Origin: JAXDLH01 sp034666705 | GTDB taxonomy: Bacteria > Chloroflexota > UBA6077 > SHYK01 | Direction: 5' to 3' | NCBI GenBank assembly: GCA_034666705.1 | Contig: JAXDLH010000370.1 | Location: 1-6,907, forward strand | Length of the DNA: 6,907 nucleotides | Part shown: piece after piece, positions 1-5,853 of the stretch | How positions within the stretch are numbered: position 1 is the first letter of the stretch | Layout of the letters: every line of letters starts with the position of its first letter | Program-made: the position numbers and the translations under genes | Notes under the pieces: model-generated | The model's input: the letters and a program-made list of their open reading frames with translations, nothing else | The model's database searches: none | What the model was told of the DNA's origin: nothing

Positions 1-493
1 CGGCGCTGACGGCGCGGGACTGAATGTAGTAGTTGCCCTCTGAGATCGGGACTTCGACGACCGGAGTGTCCTCCTCCGGCACGATGGTCAGCGTGGCGAC
101 CATGCCGAGATCACGATGTTGCACGCCGTCGGTCTCAAATGGGCACCAGACCTGATAGACGCCGGGCGTGTCGAATGTCATGTCCAAGACTGCTGGGTCT
201 TGACCGGGGCGGGAGCTGGGCGAACTGACGGCGTCATCATCACCACGTCCGACCGAGAGCCGATGCGATTCTGTGCCGGCGTTGTACAGCGTGAAATGGA
301 CAGGCTGATTAGCCCGCACGGCCATCTGCCGGGCGCTGATGCTCCACTCGTCGAAAGTCACGTTCACGTTCTGGACCGTAGACCCCTGGGCAAGAACCGG
401 TGTCGCGGGATTACCGGCGAGCGCTGCGGTTGCGTAGGAGACGGCAAGGATGAGGATCGCAGCTGTGCTGGTGAGCATGAACCGACGTCGCAC
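1..493 (-). CDS. Exported cupredoxin (blue-copper-like) protein, C-terminus off window
   Basis: Reading the minus strand from GTG at 493-491 gives 164 complete codons open to the window edge. Residues 1-26 look like a signal peptide: a basic start (VRRRF), a hydrophobic stretch TSTAAILILAVSYATAALA, then a Pro/Gly-rich segment. An export or lipid-independent surface role is therefore likely. Residues about 40-138 form one cupredoxin-like beta domain with candidate type 1 copper ligands His77 (ESHRL), Cys117 (VWCPF), His126 and Met131 (HRDLGM), ending in a typical ATLTIV strand. The Cys-to-His gap of 8 residues is longer than usual for small blue copper proteins, so copper binding is likely but not certain. 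Residues 140-164 may begin a second domain or a C-terminal extension. The GTG start is chosen over the in-frame ATG at 478 because it has a well-spaced GGAGG and supplies the positive N-region. Role inferred: extracytoplasmic electron transfer or copper handling; substrate unknown. Confidence 0.8.
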   Translation of the reverse strand, partial: MRRRFMLTSTAAILILAVSYATAALAGNPATPVLAQGSTVQNVNVTFDEWSISARQMAVRANQPVHFTLYNAGTESHRLSVGRGDDDAVSSPSSRPGQDPAVLDMTFDTPGVYQVWCPFETDGVQHRDLGMVATLTIVPEEDTPVVEVPISEGNYYIQSRAVSA

Positions 494-503
494 GAGAACT
501 GTA

Positions 504-508
504 CCTCC
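504..508 (-). promoter_or_regulatory. Ribosome binding site of the cupredoxin gene
   Basis: On the minus strand GGAGG lies 10 nt upstream of the GTG at 493-491. Its spacing to the internal ATG at 478 would be 25 nt, too far, so this site decides for the GTG start. Confidence 0.65.
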
Positions 509-520
509 GTCCTGGGGTTT

Positions 521-537
521 CGCCGCGCCCTGCGGCG
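521..537. other. Short perfect hairpin in the cupredoxin 5' leader region
   Basis: The sequence cgccgc, then the 5-nt loop gccct, then gcggcg forms a perfect 6-bp G/C stem between the divergent cupredoxin and hypothetical genes, 12 nt upstream of the cupredoxin ribosome binding site. In GC-rich DNA a stem this short can arise by chance. It could be a leader structure or an operator half-site pair, but nothing else supports function. No convincing -35/-10 pair was seen in 509-658. Confidence 0.3.
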
Positions 538-658
538 TACGACAGGTACGCATTCGGCCGTAATTCAGATGCCTCCGCGCTCGAGTCCGCGGGAGACATT
601 TGGGTGGCATATGATCCTCAGGCGGCCGACGCCGCGAGGCCATGCCCGCTATCCTTTC

Positions 659-1093
659 ATGTTCGAACGCGTGGGAGTGACGGCATTGAGCGGTGTGTTG
701 CGCGTCTACCTGCGCTACCACCAGGATCCGGTGGAGATCCTGCACGGGGTAGAGGCCTATCCTGCTACGTTTCGCAGCGGCGCTGGGGAGTACCTCAGCG
801 TGCAAAGCGATGCGAAGGACGTGATCGCGGTTGTGCCGATCGAGATCGTCGTCGGCTGGATCTATGAGCCGGAGCCCGATACGTTCACGCCGCGCACGCG
901 CGTGCAGGTGCGCGGTTACAGTAACCCAGTCGACATCGGCACGTTCGCCCGACCGGTCGTCAAGGGCGAGGACTACGCTGCAATCGACGGCTGGACGCCG
1001 TTTCGCGACCTCGGCGGCCGCATCGTCGCCTGGTTTCGCGACGATCTGCTCATCGCCTGGCAATTCATCGGCGGCACGCCCCAGGAGCGCTGA
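659..1093 (+). CDS. Hypothetical protein, about 144 residues, family not recognised
   Basis: The frame ends at TGA 1091-1093. Its last ~135 codons show the codon bias and mixed composition of a real protein, unlike the part of the same open frame upstream of about 600, which is antisense to the cupredoxin gene. No signal peptide or membrane segment is seen. Alternating hydrophobic stretches (LRVYLRY; DVIAVVPIEIVVGWIYE; GRIVAWFRDDLLIAWQFIGG) suggest a mainly beta, soluble fold with a Trp-rich C-terminal strand pair. No catalytic motif is recognised. The start is uncertain. ATG 659 (chosen) has no good Shine-Dalgarno. ATG 611 has only a poorly spaced GGGTGG. TTG 686 has GGGAG 8 nt upstream (673-677) and would give 135 residues. 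It is divergent from the cupredoxin and 119 nt upstream of hen1, so co-transcription with hen1 is possible but not shown. Confidence 0.55.
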   Translation: MFERVGVTALSGVLRVYLRYHQDPVEILHGVEAYPATFRSGAGEYLSVQSDAKDVIAVVPIEIVVGWIYEPEPDTFTPRTRVQVRGYSNPVDIGTFARPVVKGEDYAAIDGWTPFRDLGGRIVAWFRDDLLIAWQFIGGTPQER

Positions 1094-1161
1094 TCGTCCC
1101 TTGGGTCAGGTTGCTGCGTCACAGTATGGCCTCGTCGTACGTTCATCATTCGTTAGCTACG

Positions 1162-1199
1162 CAGTGAACATACTCCCAATCAGTGAACATACTCCCAAT
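1162..1199. repeat. Perfect 19-bp tandem direct repeat upstream of hen1
   Basis: The 19-nt unit cagtgaacatactcccaat occurs twice back to back (1162-1180 and 1181-1199), followed by CA, which restarts the unit for two bases. It ends 13 nt before the hen1 ATG at 1213. It could be a recent slippage duplication, a pair of binding sites on the same helix face every ~2 turns, or part of the hen1 promoter. TGAACA in copy 1 (1165-1170) and CATACT in copy 2 (1188-1193) lie 17 nt apart, resembling weak -35 and -10 elements. Confidence 0.9.
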
Positions 1200-1202
1200 C
1201 AT

Positions 1203-1207
1203 GGAAG
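1203..1207 (+). promoter_or_regulatory. Weak ribosome binding site of hen1
   Basis: GGAAG lies 5 nt before the ATG at 1213. It favours this ATG over the in-frame GTG 1183 and ATG 1201, neither of which has a recognisable Shine-Dalgarno; bacterial Hen1 proteins also typically begin at MLLTI. Confidence 0.5.
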
Positions 1208-1212
1208 CAATC

Positions 1213-2604
1213 ATGCTGCTCACGATTACGAATACGCGACCGCCTGCCACGGATCTCAGCTTTCTGCTGCATAAGCATCCCGACCGCGTGCAGAGCTTTC
1301 CACTCTCCTTCGGACAGGCGCACGTGTTCTATCCAGAGGCGAGCGAGGCGCGGTGCACCGCGGCGCTCCTCCTCGACGTCGATGCGGTCGGACTGGTCCG
1401 CGGCCTGGCCGCGCGCGGCCGGGCGGGCGAAGCGCAGTACGTCAATGACCGGCCTTACGTCGCCTCGTCATTCATGAGCGTGGCGATCGCAGACGTCTAC
1501 GGCACCGCGCTCGGTGGGCGAAGCCAGGCGCGGCAGGAAACAGCCGAGACGGCATTGCCGCTGACGGCACGACTCGCGGTTGTGCATGCCCGCGGTGGCC
1601 CTGGATTGCTCGCGCAGCTCTTCGAGCCACTCGGCTACACCCTCGTCGCCGAGCGGCACATGCTCGACGAGCATTTCCCGGAGTGGGGCGAGAGCCCGTA
1701 CTACACATTGCAGCTCTCTGGTGAGGTGCGCCTGCAGGATCTGCTCTCGCACCTCTACGTCCTCCTGCCCGTGCTCGACGACGACAAGCACTACTGGGTC
1801 GGCGACGAGGAGGTCGAGAAGCTGCTCCGCCACGGCGAGGGGTGGCTGGCGAGCCATCCGGCCCGGGAGCTCATCACCGCGCGCTATCTCCGCCATCGGC
1901 ACACCCTCATGCGCGACGCGCTGGCGCGGCTGGTCGAGGGCGATGAAGACCCAGATGCCGCCGAGGAAGCACACGCGGCAGAAGAGCAAGCGATCGAGCG
2001 GCCGTTGAGCTTGAATCGGCAGCGAATCGCGACCGCGATCGATGTCCTTAAAGAGGTAGGCGCGTCGACTGTGCTCGACCTCGGCTGTGGCGAGGGGAAT
2101 CTGCTTGGCACGCTCGTCCAGGATCGCAGCTTCGCGCGCATTCTTGGCGTCGACGTCTCGTACCGCGCGCTCGAGCGGGCGAAGGCCCGACTGCATCTGG
2201 ATCGACAGCCGCCGGACGACGTGCGGGTGCAGTTGTTGCAAGGGGCGCTGACCTATCGCGACCGCCGGCTCGCAGGTTTCGATGCGGCGGCGGTGTTGGA
2301 GGTCATCGAGCACCTCGAGCCTACTCGGCTCGATGCGTTCGCCGAGGCGCTATTTGGCGGCGCTCGGCCCGGTACGGTCGTGCTCACGACGCCGAACGTG
2401 GAGTACAACGTGCGATTCGAGAGCCTCCCCGCCGGTACGTTGCGCCATCGCGATCACCGCTTCGAGTGGACGCGGGCCGAACTCGGCGAATGGTCGAGTC
2501 GCGTCGCCGAACGATTCGGCTACGAGGTCCGTCTGGAGCCGATCGGACCGCAGGATCCCGACGTCGGCTCGCCTACTCAGATGGCTGTCTTCACTCGCAG
2601 CTAA
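1213..2604 (+). CDS. hen1: Hen1, bacterial 3'-terminal RNA ribose 2'-O-methyltransferase
   Basis: This 463-residue protein has the full length expected for bacterial Hen1 and transfers a methyl group from S-adenosylmethionine to the 2'-OH of the 3'-terminal nucleotide of broken RNA, marking the junction before sealing. Residues 1 to about 240 are the bacterial-specific N-terminal region, opening MLLTITNTRPPATDL and followed by the hallmark LLHKHPDRVQSF; in studied homologues this region associates with Pnkp and activates its ligase. An acidic linker (EGDEDPDAAEEAHAAEEQ) leads to PLSLNRQRI and the methyltransferase core. SAM motif I is VLDLGCGEGNL from residue 287. The Hen1-specific metal site is E363-V-I-E366-H367 plus H415 in RHRDHRFEW, so all four expected ligands are present. 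TTPNVEYN precedes this last motif. It is followed 110 nt later by pnkp on the same strand, the standard arrangement of the repair cassette. Start choice: ATG 1213, matching the family N-terminus; GTG 1183 or ATG 1201 would add 10 or 4 residues. Confidence 0.95.
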   Translation: MLLTITNTRPPATDLSFLLHKHPDRVQSFPLSFGQAHVFYPEASEARCTAALLLDVDAVGLVRGLAARGRAGEAQYVNDRPYVASSFMSVAIADVYGTALGGRSQARQETAETALPLTARLAVVHARGGPGLLAQLFEPLGYTLVAERHMLDEHFPEWGESPYYTLQLSGEVRLQDLLSHLYVLLPVLDDDKHYWVGDEEVEKLLRHGEGWLASHPARELITARYLRHRHTLMRDALARLVEGDEDPDAAEEAHAAEEQAIERPLSLNRQRIATAIDVLKEVGASTVLDLGCGEGNLLGTLVQDRSFARILGVDVSYRALERAKARLHLDRQPPDDVRVQLLQGALTYRDRRLAGFDAAAVLEVIEHLEPTRLDAFAEALFGGARPGTVVLTTPNVEYNVRFESLPAGTLRHRDHRFEWTRAELGEWSSRVAERFGYEVRLEPIGPQDPDVGSPTQMAVFTRS

Positions 2605-2622
2605 TCGGCGTCCATGGCGCCA

Positions 2623-2684
2623 ATACCCACCCGCTCATCCTCGTCCTGCGTGTGCTGACAGGTGCGAAGGAGATGAGGGGGTAT
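2623..2684 (+). other. Possible imperfect stem-loop between hen1 and pnkp
   Basis: ATACCC (2623-2628) and CTCATC (2634-2639) are complementary to GGGTAT (2679-2684) and GATGAG (2672-2677), giving two 6-bp helices separated by an asymmetric internal loop, with CCTG/CAGG (2645-2648 / 2658-2661) inside. It lies wholly in the 110-nt gap and ends 18 nt before the pnkp Shine-Dalgarno. It could tune relative hen1/pnkp expression, or be chance; no T-tract follows, so it is not a typical terminator. Confidence 0.3.
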
Positions 2685-2702
2685 GCGCCGTTCTCAGTCC
2701 CC

Positions 2703-2710
2703 AAAGGAGG
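2703..2710 (+). promoter_or_regulatory. Strong ribosome binding site of pnkp
   Basis: AAAGGAGG, a near-perfect anti-Shine-Dalgarno complement, lies 4 nt before ATG 2715. The pnkp frame is open upstream to 2466, overlapping hen1 in another frame. This site fixes the start at 2715, consistent with the Walker A motif beginning at residue 15. Confidence 0.85.
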
Positions 2711-2714
2711 AGCT

Positions 2715-5270
2715 ATGCAGCTCACGCTTCCCGAGCTTTCACTTGTCCTGCTCATCGGCGCCTCCGGCTCCGGTAAGTCGACGTTTGCCCGCGCCCACTT
2801 TAAGCCCACTGAGATCGTTTCCTCGGACTTTTGCCGCGGCCTGGTGTCGGATGACGAGAATGACCAGGGCGCGACGAAAGACGCGTTCGACGTCCTCCAC
2901 TACATCGTCGGCAAGCGGCTCGCCGTGGGTCGCCTGACGGTCGTGGACGCGACGAGCGTGCAGCCGATGGCGCGGAAATCGCTGATCGAGCTCGCGCGCC
3001 AGCACCATTGCCTGCCGGTAGCGATCGTGCTCAACGTGCCGGAGGCGCTCTGCCAGGAACGGAACAGCAGGCGGCCGGACCGCGACTTTGGCCCGCAAGT
3101 GGTTCGCCGCCAGACGGCAGACCTGCGCCGCTCACTCCCGCGACTGCGCGCCGAGGGCCTCACTGCGGTGCACGTGCTGCATACGCCAGAGGAGATCGAG
3201 TCCACCACCATCGTGCGGGAGCCGCTCTGGGCCAATCGCTCCGGGGAGCACGGCCCGTTCGACGTGATCGGGGACGTGCACGGCTGCTTCGAAGAGCTGC
3301 AGGAGCTGCTCTTGACGCTAGGCTACGACGTCACGGTCGACGAGAGCGGTGAGGATCGCCGTTATCACGTTCATAACTCAGCGGGTCGACAGCTCGTGTT
3401 CGTGGGCGACCTGGTCGACCGCGGCCCCGGTATCGTCGAGACGCTGCGTCTCGCCATGGATGCCGTGGCCGACGGCGCGGCCCTTTGCGTACCTGGCAAC
3501 CACGAGAACAAGCTGCTCCGTAAGCTGCGCGGCCACAACGTGCAGATCACTCATGGTCTTGCCGAGTCGCTCGCGCAGCTCGATGGCGAGTCGCCGGTAT
3601 TCCGTGACCGCGTCGCGCACTTCATCGATAGCTTGTTGGTCCACCTCGTGCTCGACGACGGCCAACTCGTCGTGGCCCACGCTGGCTTGCCCGAGCGGAT
3701 GCACGGCCGCGCCTCAGCTCGCGTCCGCGACTTCGCGCTCTATGGGGAGACGACCGGCGAGACCGATGAGTGGGGCCTGCCGGTGCGCGGCAACTGGGCG
3801 GCTGACTACCGGGGTAAGGCGATCGTGGTGTATGGGCACACGCCGGTCGCCGAGCCCGAATGGCTCAATCACACGATCAACGTAGACTCCGGCTGTGTCT
3901 TCGGCGGGCGGCTCACGGCCCTGCGCTATCCGGAGCGCGAGCTCATCTCCGTGCCTGCCGCGCGCGTGTACTACGAGTCGGTCCGCCCGTTCGAAGCACC
4001 GATACAGCCGAGTGAGCCCCGGTCGGGGGATCTGCTCGACGTGCAGGACGTGCTGGGTCGACGCACGATCAGCACACGGCTCATGCGCGGCGTGACAATC
4101 CGCGAGGAGAACGCGATCGCCGCGCTCGAAGCGATGTCGCGCTTCGCCGTAGATCCGCGCTGGCTCATCCATCTGCCCCCGACGATGTCGCCCTCCGAGA
4201 CGAGCCATCAGCCGGGCCTGCTGGAGCATCCTGCCGAAGCCTTTGCCTACTACCGTGGTCAGGGCGTGGCAGAGGTCGTGTGCGAGGAGAAGCACATGGG
4301 CTCGCGCGCCGTCGTGGTCGTCTGCCGCGATGACGCGACCGCGGCGCGGCGCTTCGGCATGCGCGGCGACGGAATAGGGATCTGCTACACGCGCACGGGC
4401 CGGCGCTTCTTCGTCGACCGCGCGCTCGAAGCCGCGTTCCTCGAGCGAATCCGTACAGCGATGGAGGCCTCCGGGCTTTGGACGCAGCTTGGGACCGACT
4501 GGATCTGCCTCGACTGCGAGCTGATGCCATGGTCGGTCAAGGCGCAGGCGCTATTGCGTGAGCAGTACGCCGCGGTCGGCGCGGCCGGGCTGGCGGCATA
4601 CACCGCGGCGACGGCGAGCCTGGCGCAGGCTGTGGCACGCGAGATGGAGGTACACCAACTCGCCGAGCGCTACGGGCGGCGCGCCCAGGACATGGAGCGA
4701 TACGCTGCCGCCTATCGCCCCTACTGCTGGCCGGTGGCGTCGCTCGACGACCTCAAGCTGGCCCCGTTTCACATCCTGGCTTCGGAGGGGGCGGTCCACG
4801 TCGATCATCCGCACTCCTGGCACCTCGAACGGATCGGCGAGCTCTGTGCGGCGGACGACGTGCTGCTCCTGCGCACTCCCGTCAAATTGGTCGATCTGAG
4901 CGACGAGGCGAGCGAGGCGGAGGCCACCTCGTGGTGGGAAGCGCTCACCGGCCGCGGGGGCGAGGGGATGGTCGTGAAGCCGCGGGAGTATGTGGCAGTC
5001 GGCCCCCGCGGACTCGCCCAGCCGGCCGTGAAGTGTCGCGGTGCCGAGTACCTGCGGATCATCTACGGGCCCGACTACGCCGAGCCAGAGAACCTCGAGC
5101 GGCTCCGGCGGCGTGGCCTCGCGACCAAGCGGTCGCTGGCGCTGCGCGAGTTCGCGCTGGGAGTCGAAGCGCTCGAGCGATTCGTGCAGCGGGAGCCGCT
5201 CTACCGGGTGCACGAGTGCGTCTTCGGCGTCCTCGCGCTGGAGAGCGAGCCAGTGGATCCGCGCCTGTAG
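2715..5270 (+). CDS. pnkp: Pnkp, polynucleotide kinase-phosphatase-ligase of RNA repair
   Basis: This 851-residue protein is close to the length of characterised bacterial Pnkp. It has three modules. (1) Residues 1 to ~170 form a P-loop 5'-OH polynucleotide kinase: GASGSGKST at 15-23 (K21, S22), general-base D38 in SSDF, lid R116. (2) Residues ~180-400 form a calcineurin-type metallophosphatase that removes 2',3'-cyclic and 3' phosphates: D187-x-H189 (GDVHG), D232/R236 (GDLVDRGP), N262-H263 (PGNHE), H322 (VAHAGLP), H375 (YGHTP), D391 (VDSGC). (3) Residues ~480-851 form a nucleotidyltransferase/RNA ligase: K526 in EEKHMGSRA (adenylated lysine), motif III LDCE (to E602), a helical Ala/Glu-rich insert about 610-680, motif IV GEGMVVKP (E750, K755), motif V KCRGAEYLRIIYG (K773, R775). 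No OB domain follows; the ligase is expected to need the Hen1 N-terminal region. All key catalytic residues are present and the frame is unbroken. It is encoded just after hen1, so co-expression is likely. Cytoplasmic. Confidence 0.97.
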   Translation: MQLTLPELSLVLLIGASGSGKSTFARAHFKPTEIVSSDFCRGLVSDDENDQGATKDAFDVLHYIVGKRLAVGRLTVVDATSVQPMARKSLIELARQHHCLPVAIVLNVPEALCQERNSRRPDRDFGPQVVRRQTADLRRSLPRLRAEGLTAVHVLHTPEEIESTTIVREPLWANRSGEHGPFDVIGDVHGCFEELQELLLTLGYDVTVDESGEDRRYHVHNSAGRQLVFVGDLVDRGPGIVETLRLAMDAVADGAALCVPGNHENKLLRKLRGHNVQITHGLAESLAQLDGESPVFRDRVAHFIDSLLVHLVLDDGQLVVAHAGLPERMHGRASARVRDFALYGETTGETDEWGLPVRGNWAADYRGKAIVVYGHTPVAEPEWLNHTINVDSGCVFGGRLTALRYPERELISVPAARVYYESVRPFEAPIQPSEPRSGDLLDVQDVLGRRTISTRLMRGVTIREENAIAALEAMSRFAVDPRWLIHLPPTMSPSETSHQPGLLEHPAEAFAYYRGQGVAEVVCEEKHMGSRAVVVVCRDDATAARRFGMRGDGIGICYTRTGRRFFVDRALEAAFLERIRTAMEASGLWTQLGTDWICLDCELMPWSVKAQALLREQYAAVGAAGLAAYTAATASLAQAVAREMEVHQLAERYGRRAQDMERYAAAYRPYCWPVASLDDLKLAPFHILASEGAVHVDHPHSWHLERIGELCAADDVLLLRTPVKLVDLSDEASEAEATSWWEALTGRGGEGMVVKPREYVAVGPRGLAQPAVKCRGAEYLRIIYGPDYAEPENLERLRRRGLATKRSLALREFALGVEALERFVQREPLYRVHECVFGVLALESEPVDPRL

Positions 5271-5273
5271 AAA

Positions 5274-5302
5274 TCCGGCTGAGAAGGTCCTTGTCAGCCG
5301 GA
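5274..5302 (+). terminator. Stem-loop directly after pnkp, probable mRNA 3' end
   Basis: TCCGGCTGA (5274-5282) and TCAGCCGGA (5294-5302) form a perfect 9-bp stem with an 11-nt loop (within which AAG/CTT can also pair), starting 3 nt after the pnkp TAG. No T-run follows, as is common for high-GC organisms, so it may stabilise the transcript end or work as a T-less terminator rather than a classic intrinsic one. Confidence 0.6.
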
Positions 5303-5362
5303 GCAAAGCGACGGTGATGGATGCTTCGCCCGTGGGCTCAGAGTGGCCTTTCGGGCGGCCTT

Positions 5363-5434
5363 CAGACCGGAAGGGCTCAGGACGATGAGGTCCGACTACC
5401 GCCGAGGTAATCGGGCCTCATCGTCTCCGGTCTG
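5363..5434 (-). terminator. Long nested inverted repeat between convergent genes
   Basis: Outer arms CAGACCGG (5363-5370) and CCGGTCTG (5427-5434) enclose inner arms GACGATGAGG (5381-5390) and CCTCATCGTC (5416-5425). Inside these, CCGA/TCGG (5392-5395 / 5411-5414) and TACC/GGTA (5397-5400 / 5406-5409) continue the helix, closing on a 5-nt loop. A 10-nt bulge (5371-5380) faces a single base on the other side. On the minus strand it begins 6 nt after the pilin stop codon, so it is most simply the pilin terminator, possibly bidirectional against readthrough from pnkp. No T-tract is present. At about 19 pairs in the inner helix it is longer than most terminators. Confidence 0.65.
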
Positions 5435-5440
5435 GGCTTC

Positions 5441-5617
5441 TTAGACGCTGCTGCCAAGGCCGGAGAACAGCGAGCCAATCTGGGGACCCAGGATGATCAA
5501 GCCGGCAATGGCGACCACGGCGACCAGGGCGATGATCAGACCGTACTCGACCATCCCCTGGCCCTCGCGCCGGGCGTGGGCTATCGAGGTCAAGTGTCCG
5601 AGAATGGAAGTCAGCAT
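5441..5617 (-). CDS. Flp/type IVb prepilin (tight-adherence pilus subunit)
   Basis: This 58-residue protein starts at ATG 5617-5615 on the minus strand and ends at TAA 5443-5441. Residues 1-19 are a short leader with a basic end (HARREG). The processing site is G19|QGMVEYGLI, giving the Flp hallmark Glu24 (+5) and Tyr25 (+6) after cleavage by a TadV/PilD-like prepilin peptidase. Residues 26-44 are a hydrophobic helix (LIIALVAVVAIAGLIILG) and the tail is short and Ser/Gly-rich (SLFSGLGSSV). Length and layout match the Flp/Fap family, whose members assemble into thin adhesive pili at the cell surface through the Tad secretion machine. No tad genes are in the window, so this may be an isolated pilin gene or a distant member of such a locus. 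An in-frame TTG at 5635 would add six residues but overlaps the Shine-Dalgarno and is disfavoured. Convergent with pnkp and divergent from the M24 gene, so it is a separate unit. Confidence 0.87.
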   Translation of the reverse strand: MLTSILGHLTSIAHARREGQGMVEYGLIIALVAVVAIAGLIILGPQIGSLFSGLGSSV

Positions 5618-5628
5618 ATTGAAAAACG

Positions 5629-5633
5629 CCTCC
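5629..5633 (-). promoter_or_regulatory. Ribosome binding site of the pilin gene
   Basis: On the minus strand GGAGG sits 11 nt upstream of ATG 5617. It overlaps the alternative in-frame TTG (5635-5633), which therefore cannot use it, so this site decides for the ATG. Confidence 0.6.
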
Positions 5634-5841
5634 AAAAATAATTCCGCAGTCGATTGAACACCAGAAAGAGACAGAGATTCAATGCGATGCAGCCCGAATG
5701 AGATGACGAGTAGTCTTTATTACATTCTGGAAGTGAATCTGGAGCGCCATCGGGTCCTACAGGGTCGCATAGAGGCGAACCAGGGCTCCAATCTTTTGCT
5801 GCCTCGCGATTGAGGCTATCCTGTAGCGCACAACGATTGGC
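5634..5841. other. Divergent intergenic region, relatively AT-rich, no gene seen
   Basis: This gap separates the divergent pilin and M24 genes and must hold the promoters of both. The pilin-proximal half (5634-5725) is clearly richer in A/T than the rest of the window. On the minus strand a TG-extended, TATAAT-like element is seen around 5719-5726, but without a good -35. ATTGAA (5653-5658) and TTCAAT (5678-5683) form a 6-bp inverted repeat that could be an operator or chance. On the plus strand no convincing promoter hexamer pair was found before the M24 start. The open frames crossing this region on the minus strand have no coding character. Confidence 0.45.
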
Positions 5842-5847
5842 GGGAGG
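5842..5847 (+). promoter_or_regulatory. Ribosome binding site of the M24-fold gene
   Basis: GGGAGG lies 6 nt before GTG 5854. The nearest in-frame stop upstream is TAG 5824-5826 and no ATG intervenes, so GTG 5854 is the likely start. Confidence 0.7.
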
Positions 5848-5853
5848 TGGCAC

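Noticed and set aside
116..658. Plus-strand open frame continuing upstream of the hypothetical gene
   Set aside because: Up to 493 it is exactly antisense to the cupredoxin gene, whose signal peptide, copper motifs and ribosome binding site are clear; the upstream translation has no coherent protein character.
1162..1199. CRISPR-like repeat
   Set aside because: Two directly adjacent copies without a spacer; a tandem duplication, not an array.
831..1274. Plus-strand open frame bridging the hypothetical gene and hen1
   Set aside because: Translation is Arg/Ser/Ala-rich and out of frame with both recognised genes; it overlaps the hen1 N-terminus.
1468..2313. Long minus-strand open frame inside hen1
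   Set aside because: Antisense shadow caused by GC-rich codons; hen1 on the plus strand carries the family motifs.
2466..2714. N-terminal extension of Pnkp in the same frame
   Set aside because: It overlaps the 3' end of hen1 in another frame and has low-complexity Arg-rich translation. A strong Shine-Dalgarno at 2703-2710 and the Walker A position fix the start at 2715.
3714..5306. Long minus-strand open frames opposite pnkp (3714-4295 and 4551-5306)
   Set aside because: Shadows of pnkp, with no ribosome binding site or recognisable motif, and His/Arg/Leu-rich composition typical of antisense frames in high-GC DNA.
5363..5434. Insertion-sequence ends or a phage attachment site
   Set aside because: The arms are too close together to flank an element, no transposase or integrase is present, and no target duplication is visible.
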